Positions 1 to 7,493 of a stretch of 13,418 bases of DNA are shown here, piece by piece. Source of the stretch: an uncultured Prevotellaceae bacterium (lineage in GTDB: Bacteria; Bacteroidota; Bacteroidia; Bacteroidales; Bacteroidaceae); NCBI GenBank assembly GCA_902477365.1, contig CABSGW010000047.1, positions 1 to 13,418 on the forward strand, read 5' to 3'. The translations under genes were made by a program, and so were the position numbers. Every line of letters starts with the position of its first letter. The first letter of the stretch is position 1. Under the pieces are notes generated by a model that was not told the origin of the DNA, made no database searches, and saw only the letters and a program-made list of their open reading frames with translations.

Positions 1-28
1 TGGGCATGTCGTTGCAAAGACATGCCCA
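1..28. terminator. Hairpin at left edge, possible terminator
   Basis: A perfect 10-bp inverted repeat (arms 1-10 and 19-28, core TGGGCATG/CATGCCCA) encloses an 8-nt loop. The stem starts at the first base of the window, so it may extend further left. It is probably the terminator of a gene outside the window. The run after the right arm is only moderately T-rich, so termination on the plus strand is not certain. A second hairpin at 9921-9990 contains the same TGGGCAT core. Confidence 0.45.
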
Positions 29-287
29 GTCTGTTATACTTTATGTATACAGTGTAATATCCAATAAGGAAGAATCAGAATGGAATGAGTCAGTTACGAT
101 GATGCTGAAAACGGTCTCCTTTTATAAGAATATATACCTGTTAAATCAAGAATATTACAGTAAACTAGGTGTCCTTTAGAAAGGAGCAACTTTTTCTGTG
201 ATGTTGAGCTGTGTTGTGAGGACTATTCTTTAAAAATATTCGTGTACTTTATTCATTTCAAATACCTTTAAGTTTCTCGATTTTTAA
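29..287. other. Intergenic region before the first gene
   Basis: About 260 bases without a convincing gene. The frame beginning at base 3 stays open to a TAG at 177-179 (57 codons from an ATG at 6), but it runs through the hairpin at 1-28 and shows no family resemblance, so I do not call it. A 14-bp dyad TCCTTT-AG-AAAGGA lies at 172-185 and could be an operator or chance. The rest is AT-rich leader DNA. Confidence 0.4.
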
Positions 288-295
288 TATCTTTG
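288..295 (+). promoter_or_regulatory. Bacteroides-type -7 box (TATCTTTG)
   Basis: This matches the Bacteroides -7 consensus TAnnTTTG exactly. A partial -33 element (TTTA, 267-270) sits 17 nt upstream. The box ends only 6 nt before the ATG at 302, so transcription from it would give an almost leaderless mRNA. Confidence 0.5.
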
Positions 296-301
296 TAAAG
301 T

Positions 302-1594
302 ATGACTTTGAGACTGATAATTGTAATAGTTGGTTGTCTGCTTTATCCTTTGCAGGGAAATTGTATGAATGCTTATGAGGGCATGCAGGGGAGAAATAGA
401 GTGGAGGATGATACCTACATGGTAGTGGCAGAGCGGAATGATGTACACAAAGCGATGGCTACATCTATGGTGGGAAATGCAGGGTTAAATTATGGCGATG
501 TTGATAAACTGTTATTGTCTGACGGCACATATGCGGCTGTAAGCAGTGTATTTCGATGGGTCAGGCAGAAACGTGTGAAGGGCGGTTTTTATTTGCAAAC
601 AGAAAACGGTGTATGGCTTATACCGGTTGTCGGGAGTAAAAAGAATGCTGGTGTACAGTTGAAAGCGGAAAATCATGCAGATGCATATTGGGAAGAAAGG
701 GATGGAAGAGTCCTGGGCTATAGGTATCCGGGTGATGATCCGCGTTTGCTGGTATATAGTAAGGCTGGAGGCGGAGTGTTTACAACCGTTTCAGAGTCGG
801 AAGCTACGCAGGAGCATTGGACGCATTTGACGTTAGGTGTTTTGGCACCACCGCCGGATTCTGTTTTTACCGCTGATGGTGTAAAGACATTGCATGGAGG
901 TTGGAGTGCAATGAAACTCTCCCGCATATCGTGGAAGAATGTGGGAGCGCTCGATTTAACAAAAATCGCTCTTCCACAACAAAGTAAAAGTTTTGAGCAT
1001 AGACCGTCTATTTGTAATGCCTTGGTTTATGTAAATAGAGAGGCTGTTGCATGGGTTCCTGAAAGTTGGAAAAACGTTGTTTCTGTATCGAAGGATGGCA
1101 AGGGCAGGGCTATACGACCTATTCAATGGGTAGATGCATGTCCGCTTACTGTTCCTTTCCGTTTTTATGCGGGTGCTGATTCATTGTCTTATGAACGTAA
1201 GTTTATGGGAGATGGCCTGTGGGAAACGCTTTACTTGCCTTTTACCGTAGAAGGTTGTCCGAATGGCTTTGAGTTGGCTTGTTACAACCAGCGTGGGACA
1301 GATGTTTTTATGAAAACAACGGGCATTGGTGCTTATACACCACTTCTTATTCGTAATGTGCGGCGTTTGTCGCAGCCTAAAGTTGTTCTTAAAGCCATGG
1401 GTGGATGGGTTGAATGTTCAACAGATCATGTTTCTTCAGGAGTGATGCGAGGTACATTGACGTGTTTACAGGTTGCGTCGGCTGATAAAACGTATATATT
1501 GGCACCAGACGGAATAACATTCAGGCGTGCAGCTGCAGGCAGTTACGTGAATCCTTTTCGGTGTTATTTTAGTAAAGATGTAAAGACCGAATAA
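302..1594 (+). CDS. Exported protein of unknown function, Bacteroides surface-protein type
   Basis: A 430-residue protein with an N-terminal signal peptide: Arg at 4, then a hydrophobic stretch over about residues 5-17. Cys21 follows (QGNC), but this is not a proper lipobox, so signal peptidase I cleavage near residue 24 is more likely. I do not recognise an enzyme domain and see no catalytic motif. The C-terminal half (about 185-425) resembles the tail of many secreted Bacteroides proteins. It has an LDLT-like strand, a 'VPESWKNVV' segment, 'WETLYLPF', and a last motif of the form YILxxDGxxFxRxxxGxxxxPFRxYF. The protein probably acts at the cell surface or in the periplasm. The start is fixed by an in-frame TAA at 296-298 and by the signal peptide. 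The HAD gene begins 52 nt downstream on the same strand and may be co-transcribed. That it is a gene is near certain; its function is unknown. Confidence 0.8.
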   Translation: MTLRLIIVIVGCLLYPLQGNCMNAYEGMQGRNRVEDDTYMVVAERNDVHKAMATSMVGNAGLNYGDVDKLLLSDGTYAAVSSVFRWVRQKRVKGGFYLQTENGVWLIPVVGSKKNAGVQLKAENHADAYWEERDGRVLGYRYPGDDPRLLVYSKAGGGVFTTVSESEATQEHWTHLTLGVLAPPPDSVFTADGVKTLHGGWSAMKLSRISWKNVGALDLTKIALPQQSKSFEHRPSICNALVYVNREAVAWVPESWKNVVSVSKDGKGRAIRPIQWVDACPLTVPFRFYAGADSLSYERKFMGDGLWETLYLPFTVEGCPNGFELACYNQRGTDVFMKTTGIGAYTPLLIRNVRRLSQPKVVLKAMGGWVECSTDHVSSGVMRGTLTCLQVASADKTYILAPDGITFRRAAAGSYVNPFRCYFSKDVKTE

Positions 1595-1646
1595 AACGGA
1601 TGAAAAGGCAATATATTTTACAAAAAGAATTAATATAGAATAGCTT

Positions 1647-2066
1647 ATGATAATAGCAGTAGATTTTGATGGAACGATTGTAGAACATCGGTATCCGGCC
1701 ATTGGTAAAGAACTTCCTTTTGCTACACAAACGTTAAAACGATTGATAGATGACGGGCATCAACTGATTTTGTGGAGTGTGCGTGAAGGGGAATTGTTGG
1801 AAGAAGCTGTAGAGTGGTGTGCCGCACGCGGTGTCATTTTTTATGCAGCAAACAAAGATTATTTGGAAGATAGTAAAGAAACAAACCGACATTACAGCAG
1901 AAAACTTAAAGCAGATCTCTTTATAGACGATCGCAATTTAGGTGGCTTGCCTGATTGGGGAGTAATTTATGAACTTATTACGACGGGACAGAGCTATGAA
2001 GAGTATCTGTTAGGTAATGGCGTAGAAAGGACACCATCGCGTAAAAAGAAATGGTGGCAGTTGTAA
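1647..2066 (+). CDS. HAD-superfamily hydrolase, BT0820-like
   Basis: A 139-residue cytoplasmic protein with all HAD phosphatase motifs in a compact fold without a large cap. Motif I is DFDGT, with nucleophile Asp6 and acid/base Asp8. Motif II Ser44 lies in LILWSVREG. Lys86 or Lys88 supplies motif III. Motif IV is IDDRNLGG with Asp94-Asp95 binding Mg2+. It resembles the small Bacteroides HAD protein BT0820, whose structure has been solved but whose substrate I do not know. Family members are usually phosphohydrolases acting on small phosphate esters. The C-terminus is basic and tryptophan-containing (SRKKKWWQL). It follows the exported protein by 52 nt and is closed by the terminator at 2092-2139. 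It has no distinct Shine-Dalgarno sequence, as is usual in this phylum. The family call is firm; the substrate is not assigned. Confidence 0.9.
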   Translation: MIIAVDFDGTIVEHRYPAIGKELPFATQTLKRLIDDGHQLILWSVREGELLEEAVEWCAARGVIFYAANKDYLEDSKETNRHYSRKLKADLFIDDRNLGGLPDWGVIYELITTGQSYEEYLLGNGVERTPSRKKKWWQL

Positions 2067-2091
2067 GCGGTATGTGTTTATACAAGAATAC

Positions 2092-2139
2092 ATTCAGAAG
2101 AAAGCGAGATACCGAAAAGTATCTCGCTTTCTTCTGAAT
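2092..2139. terminator. Bidirectional hairpin terminator between convergent genes
   Basis: A perfect 21-bp inverted repeat (2092-2112 and 2119-2139) with a 6-nt loop CGAAAA lies between the stop of the HAD gene (2066) and the stop of the minus-strand transporter (2160). The outer part of the stem is A-rich on one side and T-rich on the other, so each transcript ends in a U-rich arm. Position and symmetry suit a terminator shared by both genes. Confidence 0.85.
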
Positions 2140-2159
2140 ATCCCTTTATATTCTATGTT

Positions 2160-4400
2160 TTATTGTTGGAAGCGTCGACTAGCACGTAACAAGTGTCTGG
2201 TCATACTGATCAACTCTTGTGTTTCTTGTAAAGTGCTGAGATAAAGGAGGTCTACTTTTATATTACTGTCTTCACTTTGAATGCGGTTTTGTTGCTGATT
2301 GCGAATATGCGATAGGCGGCTTTTCATGGCATTACCGTTTACCAGTACTTCGTCTGCATCTTTAAAGTCACCAGTGGTGATCATTTCATAAGTTTTTGTA
2401 AGCATGTCAACCAACTCGTCCCGTAGTGGAGTCAATTCCTCGATATAGGCTTTCGGCAATGGCTTGAAATTATTATCAACATGCTCGATACAAGGCTCAC
2501 ACATACGTTTTAAGCAATAAATGATTTGTGATGCACTGTTACAACCAAGGTGAAACCAGGTATTCTTTTCAACAGCCAGCAAATAGTCGATTCTACGCAT
2601 TCCTACAATTTCTTTGCGGCGAACCTTTTTCCACATCGCTTTCTCTTCGTTGAGGTCGGAATTGGCGTGACGTAGACTTTTTAGGTCTTCATTAATCAAT
2701 CCGTCTATAATGTTGATGTATGTATCACGCGTAAAAGCAATCATCCGCCCTTGGGTTTGACGAACGTGCTGGCAAAGTAACTCCCAGGTTTCTTTGCGGT
2801 CGTGGCTGCGGACCAGCTGACGGAAAAGTGTGTCTTTATTCTCAACTTCTTGTTTCTTCTTGTATTTGCGGTTGTTGTTTACCAAAATGAGACCTACTAA
2901 TGCAATCATGGCCAGCATAGCGATAACTCCACCAAAGTACATGACATTACATATCAAGAAGCATAAAATAAAGGCTGCTCCGGCTGTGATAAACCATCCT
3001 CCGATAACGGTAATCACTCCCGTAATGCGGTAAACGGCTGTTTCGCGCCCCCATGCGCGGTCGGCAAGCGAAGAACCCATCGCAACCATAAAAGCTACAT
3101 AAGTTGTAGATAGAGGTAGTTTGAGCGAAGTTCCTATAACAATAAGTAAGCCGGCTAATACCAGATTGACGGCAGCTCTAACAATGTCGAAGGCTACCCC
3201 GTCTTCTAGAATGGCCTCGTCGGTGTTGAAACGTGTGTTGATCCAGCTTTTAGCGCGTTGAGGAATGTACGAGACAAGTACATTGGTCGTATTCATCACA
3301 CTACGTACCGTGCTACGTGCTATGCGTGAGGAACTGAACACCTCTTCTCCTTCGTCTTGGCGGGATAGGTTTACGGATGTTTCAATCACTTTGCGTGCTT
3401 TTTTGGAACGTACTAAAGCCACTACCATGATAGCGCCAGCTCCGGCCAAAAAGTAAAAAGGAGTATGAGCAGAGTCCATCAGAGATGTCATCAGATATTC
3501 TGTATCAGGGATACCTGCACCATTTGCCATGTAGTCTTGGTATGAAGACAAACCGGCTAGGGGGACACCGATAAAGTTCACAAGGTCATTTCCTGCAAAA
3601 GCCATCGCCAATGAGAAAGTACCAAAAAGAACGATAATTTTAAAGACATTGATCTTTAACCAATGTAGTGTTTGCATGAGGACCGTGAAGAATATCAGGC
3701 AGCTTAACATGATTAGTGATTGGTTGTCGGCAATCCATAGCTTCATTTCCGATGTCATGAAGGATGCTTGGCCGATCCCTTTTACCAAAAGGAAGAACAT
3801 AATAGATGTGGTGGACAAGCCTCCGAAAATACCCGCCGTCCAGCTTAAGTGTTTCTTGTAATTAAAGGAAAAGATAACACGTGATATCCACATCACGATA
3901 AAACCGAATACAAAGGCAATGGCCACAGATAGGAATATACCCAAAATGACGGATAATGCTTTATCGGTGTTGATGAGCTCGGCATAACTGAGTCCTCCTC
4001 CCGATTGTATGATCTTGACAAGAGCGAGTGCCGTACTACCTCCTAATAACTCAAAGATCATGGACACGGTGGTAGATGTAGGCATTCCGAGCGTGTTGAA
4101 GATATCAAGTAATATGACATCGGATGCAACGACCGCAAGGAATATGCACATCACTTCATTAAAATAGTAATGTTCCGGATTTAAAATGCCGTGGCGTGCA
4201 ATATCCATCATTCCGTTGCTGGTTGTCGCGCCAACGAATATACCGATTGCGGCAATAATTAAAATTGTACGAAATTTTGCGGCTTTGGAACCTACTGCAG
4301 AACTAAGAAAGTTTACTGCATCATTAGAAACGCCGACGGTGAGGTCGAAAATTGCTAATATAAAGAGGAAAAGTAATATCCCCGAATAGACAATGTCCAT
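2160..4400 (-). CDS. Inorganic phosphate transporter (PiT family) with C-terminal PhoU-like domain
   Basis: A 746-residue inner-membrane protein. The two inverted PiT (PHO-4) repeats are clear. The first has VSNDAVN near residues 24-30 and GMPTSTT at 105-111. The second has AGNDLVN at 269-275 and LPLSTT at 428-433. These Asn-Asp and Pro-x-Ser-Thr-Thr signatures line the phosphate/cation path in the family. About ten to twelve hydrophobic segments cover residues 1-330 and 405-508, split by a hydrophilic loop at about 331-404. From about residue 520 to the end the protein is soluble, helical and charged, resembling PhoU/DUF47. This makes it longer than classical PiT proteins of about 420-500 residues. 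Such fused PiT proteins are common in Bacteroidota, and the tail may regulate transport. Substrate is probably inorganic phosphate, moved by ion symport. It is monocistronic on its strand, ending at the shared terminator; its promoter faces the GH92 gene. Confidence 0.93.
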   Translation of the reverse strand: MDIVYSGILLFLFILAIFDLTVGVSNDAVNFLSSAVGSKAAKFRTILIIAAIGIFVGATTSNGMMDIARHGILNPEHYYFNEVMCIFLAVVASDVILLDIFNTLGMPTSTTVSMIFELLGGSTALALVKIIQSGGGLSYAELINTDKALSVILGIFLSVAIAFVFGFIVMWISRVIFSFNYKKHLSWTAGIFGGLSTTSIMFFLLVKGIGQASFMTSEMKLWIADNQSLIMLSCLIFFTVLMQTLHWLKINVFKIIVLFGTFSLAMAFAGNDLVNFIGVPLAGLSSYQDYMANGAGIPDTEYLMTSLMDSAHTPFYFLAGAGAIMVVALVRSKKARKVIETSVNLSRQDEGEEVFSSSRIARSTVRSVMNTTNVLVSYIPQRAKSWINTRFNTDEAILEDGVAFDIVRAAVNLVLAGLLIVIGTSLKLPLSTTYVAFMVAMGSSLADRAWGRETAVYRITGVITVIGGWFITAGAAFILCFLICNVMYFGGVIAMLAMIALVGLILVNNNRKYKKKQEVENKDTLFRQLVRSHDRKETWELLCQHVRQTQGRMIAFTRDTYINIIDGLINEDLKSLRHANSDLNEEKAMWKKVRRKEIVGMRRIDYLLAVEKNTWFHLGCNSASQIIYCLKRMCEPCIEHVDNNFKPLPKAYIEELTPLRDELVDMLTKTYEMITTGDFKDADEVLVNGNAMKSRLSHIRNQQQNRIQSEDSNIKVDLLYLSTLQETQELISMTRHLLRASRRFQQ

Positions 4401-4425
4401 AAAACGTAGATCTTAATTTTTTTTG

Positions 4426-4433
4426 CAAATATA
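4426..4433 (-). promoter_or_regulatory. -7 box for the phosphate transporter (TATATTTG)
   Basis: Read on the minus strand this is TATATTTG, an exact TAnnTTTG match, ending 25 nt before the start codon at 4400. A TTTG that could serve as the -33 element lies at 4448-4451. The spacer is only 14 nt, shorter than usual, so the -33 assignment is uncertain. Confidence 0.6.
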
Positions 4434-4625
4434 CTACATTCCTGTTACAAAACTCTTACAAGTTTAAAAGAAATATGGGGTAGAGCTAGGTAAATAACAT
4501 GGATTGTTGTTTGAATTTATTTCAGCTAGATCCTTTCTGTCTGGCTTATTTCTTTGATAATTAGATGAATGGTCCTTTTTTAGATATTGTTTTTGAAATG
4601 TGTTGCCGTTTTCAAACAAAAGTAG

Positions 4626-4633
4626 TATCTTTG
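4626..4633 (+). promoter_or_regulatory. -7 box for the GH92 gene (TATCTTTG)
   Basis: An exact TAnnTTTG match 26 nt before the ATG at 4660. GTTG at 4602-4605 lies 20 nt upstream and is a plausible weak -33 element. With the minus-strand box at 4426-4433 it makes the 259-nt gap a divergent promoter region. I saw no clear operator in it. Confidence 0.65.
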
Positions 4634-4659
4634 AGTAAGGTTAATAAAAAAGGTAAAGG

Positions 4660-6870
4660 ATGAAAAACACGATTGCAACTTCTTTAATAGGATTTTTACT
4701 AGTGATAACGACATCTGCTGCCAATTTGACGCGCTATGTTGACCCGTTTATCGGTTCCGCAGGTCATGGGCATGTTTTTGTTGGTGCGAACGTTCCATTT
4801 GGTTTTGTCAATGTTGGTCCGTCGCAATTTGGAAAAGGATGGGATTGGTGTTCTGGTTATCATTATAGCGATTCTATCATTTCGGGCTTTAGTCAGTTGC
4901 ATTTAAGTGGAACAGGGTGTGGTGATCTGGGAGATATTTCATTAATGCCTATTGTTGGAACTGCCATATTGTCACAACATGAAGGTGAAGTGACCGGAAC
5001 AGGGTATTATTCGCCGTTTTCCCATCGTAAAGAGCATGCCGAAACTGGATATTATCGTGTTTTTCTTGAACGATACGGAATAGAAGCTGAAATGACTGCT
5101 ACCTCTCGGGTTGCCTTTCATCGTTATACGTATCCTCAGGGGGAAAAGAAGCGTCTGATCATTGATTTGGAACATGGTCTTGGCTGGAATAAGACAACGT
5201 CCTGTTTGTTTAAGCGAATAGATGATTATACAATTTCTGGATATAGGTATTCGCGTGGTTGGGCTGCCAATAGAAAACTCTATTTTGTGTTACGTTTTTC
5301 TGAGCCTGTTTCGGAATGGTATACAGCCGATGGAGATGCTCGGGTTAAGGGGCGTAATCCTTATGGCGTAGCAGGTTTTACCCGTTCTTCTTCAGCAAAA
5401 GAGGAGGTTTTGTTGGTAAAGGTTGGTTTGTCTGCTGTGAGCGATTTACAAGCATTGAAAAATGTGGAAAGCGAATTGCCAGGTTGGGATTTTGAAGAAA
5501 CCAGAATTAAAGCCCGTGAGCAGTGGGAAAAAGAGTTGAGTAAGATTGATGCCCGTTTTTCCAGTGACAAAGAGGCACGCATTTTTTATTCCGCTTTGTA
5601 TCATACCATGATTGCTCCCTCGGTTTATTGTGATGTTGATAGAAAGTATCGTGGTTCAGACGATCAGATTCATGAAGGAAACGGACTACCTAACTATACA
5701 ACCTTTTCGTTGTGGGATACGTATCGTGGGGCACATCCGTTGGCAACATTGATTCATCCGGAAATGCAGGCTGCGTGGATTGAAAGTTTGTTGCGTATTC
5801 ATAAAGAGCAAGGTTTTTTACCGATATGGCATCTAATGTCCAATGAAACCGGGTGTATGGTTGGTAGTCCTTGTATTCCAGTGTTGGCCGATTTGTTTTT
5901 AAAAGGTTTTGTGCGTGATAGTGTGACCGTTTATGAGGCAATGAAGCAATCGATGCTCCTAGATATGCGAGGGTTGAAATACTTGAAGTCATTAGGTTAT
6001 ATTCCCTGTGACAAAGAGCAGGAGAGCGTGGCGAAGAATCTTGAAAACTACGTGGCAGATTGGTGTGTGGCTCAGGTTGCTTTGAAGATGGGATATGAGG
6101 ATGATGCGAACTATTTTTTGCGTAGAAGCACTGGTTATAAGCAGATTTTTGATACTCACTCCGGCTTTTTCCGTGCTTTGCAATCAGATGGCGTATTCAA
6201 AAAAGAACTTAGTTTTAATCCTTGTTATCAAACATCCGATTATACGGAAGGTACTCCATGGCAATATCTGTGGATGGTACCGCAAGATGTAAACGGGTTG
6301 ATTGCTTTATTGGGTGGCAAAGAGCGTTTTGAACAACGGTTAGATTCTCTTTTTATGGTTTCCAGTGAGTTGGGCGAAGTGCATAATCCTGATATTACAG
6401 GAATGATAGGGCAATATGCGCATGGTAATGAACCTAGTCACCATGTGTGCTATTTATACAATTACATAGGTAAACCCTGGAAAGGGGGCGTGCGTATCAG
6501 GGAAGTAATGAAGACCTTGTATGACGATACGCCCGATGGGCTGTGTGGTAATGAAGATGTTGGGCAAATGTCTGCGTGGTATGTACTTTCCGCTTTAGGC
6601 TTTTATCCGGTAGAACCCTGTGGTGGGCGTTATATGATAGGGACACCTACCGTTGAAAAGGCTGATGTAAAAGTTGGGGATGGAAAAGTATTTCAAATCC
6701 GCGTACACAACGCGGCAGCTCCTTATGTGCAGTCGGTGCGGTTAAACGGAAAAGAACTCACAACAAGCTTCCTATTACATGCCGATTTGATAAAAGGCGG
6801 GACGTTGGAGTTCCGTATGGGCAATAAGCCTTCCGCATTCGGTACTTCTCCGTCTGCTTGTCCGTCATGA
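4660..6870 (+). CDS. GH92 exo-alpha-mannosidase, exported
   Basis: A 736-residue glycoside hydrolase of family GH92, calcium-dependent inverting exo-alpha-mannosidases that trim alpha-mannosyl residues from N-glycans or yeast mannan. A signal peptide covers residues 1-21 (cleavage after TTSAA), so it works in the periplasm or at the cell surface. The family N-terminal signature YVDPFIG...GHGHVFVGANVPFG starts near residue 26. The beta-sandwich spans roughly 25-270 and the (alpha/alpha)6 catalytic domain about 285-700. HGNEPSHH at 588-595 holds Glu591, which I take as the family's general acid. GNEDVGQMSAW at 630-640 carries the acidic pair expected near the base. Length is normal for the family. 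Linkage preference cannot be read reliably. No SusC/SusD pair lies beside it, so it is an isolated gene rather than part of a visible polysaccharide utilisation locus. The ATG follows an A/G-rich stretch (GGTAAAGG). Confidence 0.95.
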   Translation: MKNTIATSLIGFLLVITTSAANLTRYVDPFIGSAGHGHVFVGANVPFGFVNVGPSQFGKGWDWCSGYHYSDSIISGFSQLHLSGTGCGDLGDISLMPIVGTAILSQHEGEVTGTGYYSPFSHRKEHAETGYYRVFLERYGIEAEMTATSRVAFHRYTYPQGEKKRLIIDLEHGLGWNKTTSCLFKRIDDYTISGYRYSRGWAANRKLYFVLRFSEPVSEWYTADGDARVKGRNPYGVAGFTRSSSAKEEVLLVKVGLSAVSDLQALKNVESELPGWDFEETRIKAREQWEKELSKIDARFSSDKEARIFYSALYHTMIAPSVYCDVDRKYRGSDDQIHEGNGLPNYTTFSLWDTYRGAHPLATLIHPEMQAAWIESLLRIHKEQGFLPIWHLMSNETGCMVGSPCIPVLADLFLKGFVRDSVTVYEAMKQSMLLDMRGLKYLKSLGYIPCDKEQESVAKNLENYVADWCVAQVALKMGYEDDANYFLRRSTGYKQIFDTHSGFFRALQSDGVFKKELSFNPCYQTSDYTEGTPWQYLWMVPQDVNGLIALLGGKERFEQRLDSLFMVSSELGEVHNPDITGMIGQYAHGNEPSHHVCYLYNYIGKPWKGGVRIREVMKTLYDDTPDGLCGNEDVGQMSAWYVLSALGFYPVEPCGGRYMIGTPTVEKADVKVGDGKVFQIRVHNAAAPYVQSVRLNGKELTTSFLLHADLIKGGTLEFRMGNKPSAFGTSPSACPS

Positions 6871-6887
6871 TATTTTCCGGAAAAATG

Positions 6888-6919
6888 TTTGTTCTGAACA
6901 GGAAACTTTCTTATATTTG
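6888..6919 (+). promoter_or_regulatory. Promoter for the BFN-rsmE-kinase unit
   Basis: A -33 TTTG at 6888-6891 and a -7 box TATATTTG at 6912-6919 are separated by 20 nt. This is the best complete Bacteroides-type promoter in the window. It starts 17 nt after the GH92 stop codon, showing that the downstream genes need not depend on GH92 transcription. Transcription from it would begin near 6923-6927. Confidence 0.7.
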
Positions 6920-6950
6920 CCTTATACCGATGAGCGATATGGATGATATG

Positions 6951-7493
6951 ATGGAGAAAATAGAGCTAACAGTGCAGGAGGTATCCAAAGGATTGTCTTA
7001 TAAGGATGTCTATGTTTTACTGCTACGAGAGGTAAATGGCGAGCGCCGGATGCCTATGATGGTCGGTGCTGAGGAGGCAAAGATGGTGGTGTCGAAAATT
7101 CGCCCCAATCAGGTTCCGTTGAACGGTTTGCCCGATTTGTTTTGCCGCCTAACCAATCTGTACGATATTATTTTGGAAGAAGTCCTTATTTATAAAGTTG
7201 ATAATGGTGCTTTCAGAGCTTTTCTTTTTTTGTATCGGGATGGTTTGACTGAACGTATTGAAGGACGTGCTTCCGATGCTGTAGTATTGGCTTTAACCTA
7301 TGGACGTCCTATTTATATCAGTAAAAATTTGTTTGACAGGCAATATATGCGTGAAATGGGAGGAGGGGCAGTTTCGTTGCCAATTAACTCTTTAAATGTG
7401 GCTCTATTGCGTGAAGCCTTGGATAATGCTATCCGGGAAGAAAATTATGAGTTGGCCTCCCAATTGCGGGATGAATTGAATCGTAGAAAATGA
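6951..7493 (+). CDS. Bifunctional nuclease (BFN/DUF151) domain protein with C-terminal UVR motif
   Basis: About 180 residues in two parts. The first (about 1-130) is a BFN/DUF151 domain: IELTV at the start, then LLLREVNGERRMPMMVGAEEA and, further on, the conserved GRASDAVVLAL segment. The second is a UVR-type helical hairpin at the C-terminus (LREALDNAIREENYELASQLRDEL), the motif known from UvrB and UvrC. Proteins of this build are common in Bacteroidota; nuclease activity is reported for some family members, but the role of the bacterial ones is poorly known. The frame stays open upstream to an ATG at 6858, but that would start inside GH92 and before the promoter. ATGs at 6930, 6939, 6948 and 6951 follow. 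I chose 6951 because it gives MEKIELTV, as in family members, and a leader of about 25 nt like those of neighbouring promoters; 6930 is the main alternative. It overlaps rsmE by 4 nt. Confidence 0.88.
   Translation: MEKIELTVQEVSKGLSYKDVYVLLLREVNGERRMPMMVGAEEAKMVVSKIRPNQVPLNGLPDLFCRLTNLYDIILEEVLIYKVDNGAFRAFLFLYRDGLTERIEGRASDAVVLALTYGRPIYISKNLFDRQYMREMGGGAVSLPINSLNVALLREALDNAIREENYELASQLRDELNRRK

Noticed and set aside
3..179. An open frame from the window edge to TAG at 177-179, with ATG at 6, about 57 codons.
   Set aside because: It runs through the 10-bp hairpin at 1-28, has no recognisable similarity and no clear ribosome-binding site. A tail of a gene from outside the window cannot be excluded.
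201..233. A 10-codon open frame after AAAGGA at 180-185.
   Set aside because: Too short, and the purine run is too far from the ATG (about 15 nt) for a convincing start.
6858..6950. Upstream extension of the BFN protein to an ATG at 6858.
   Set aside because: It would overlap the GH92 end and precede the promoter at 6888-6919, and the added residues do not look like the family's N-terminus.
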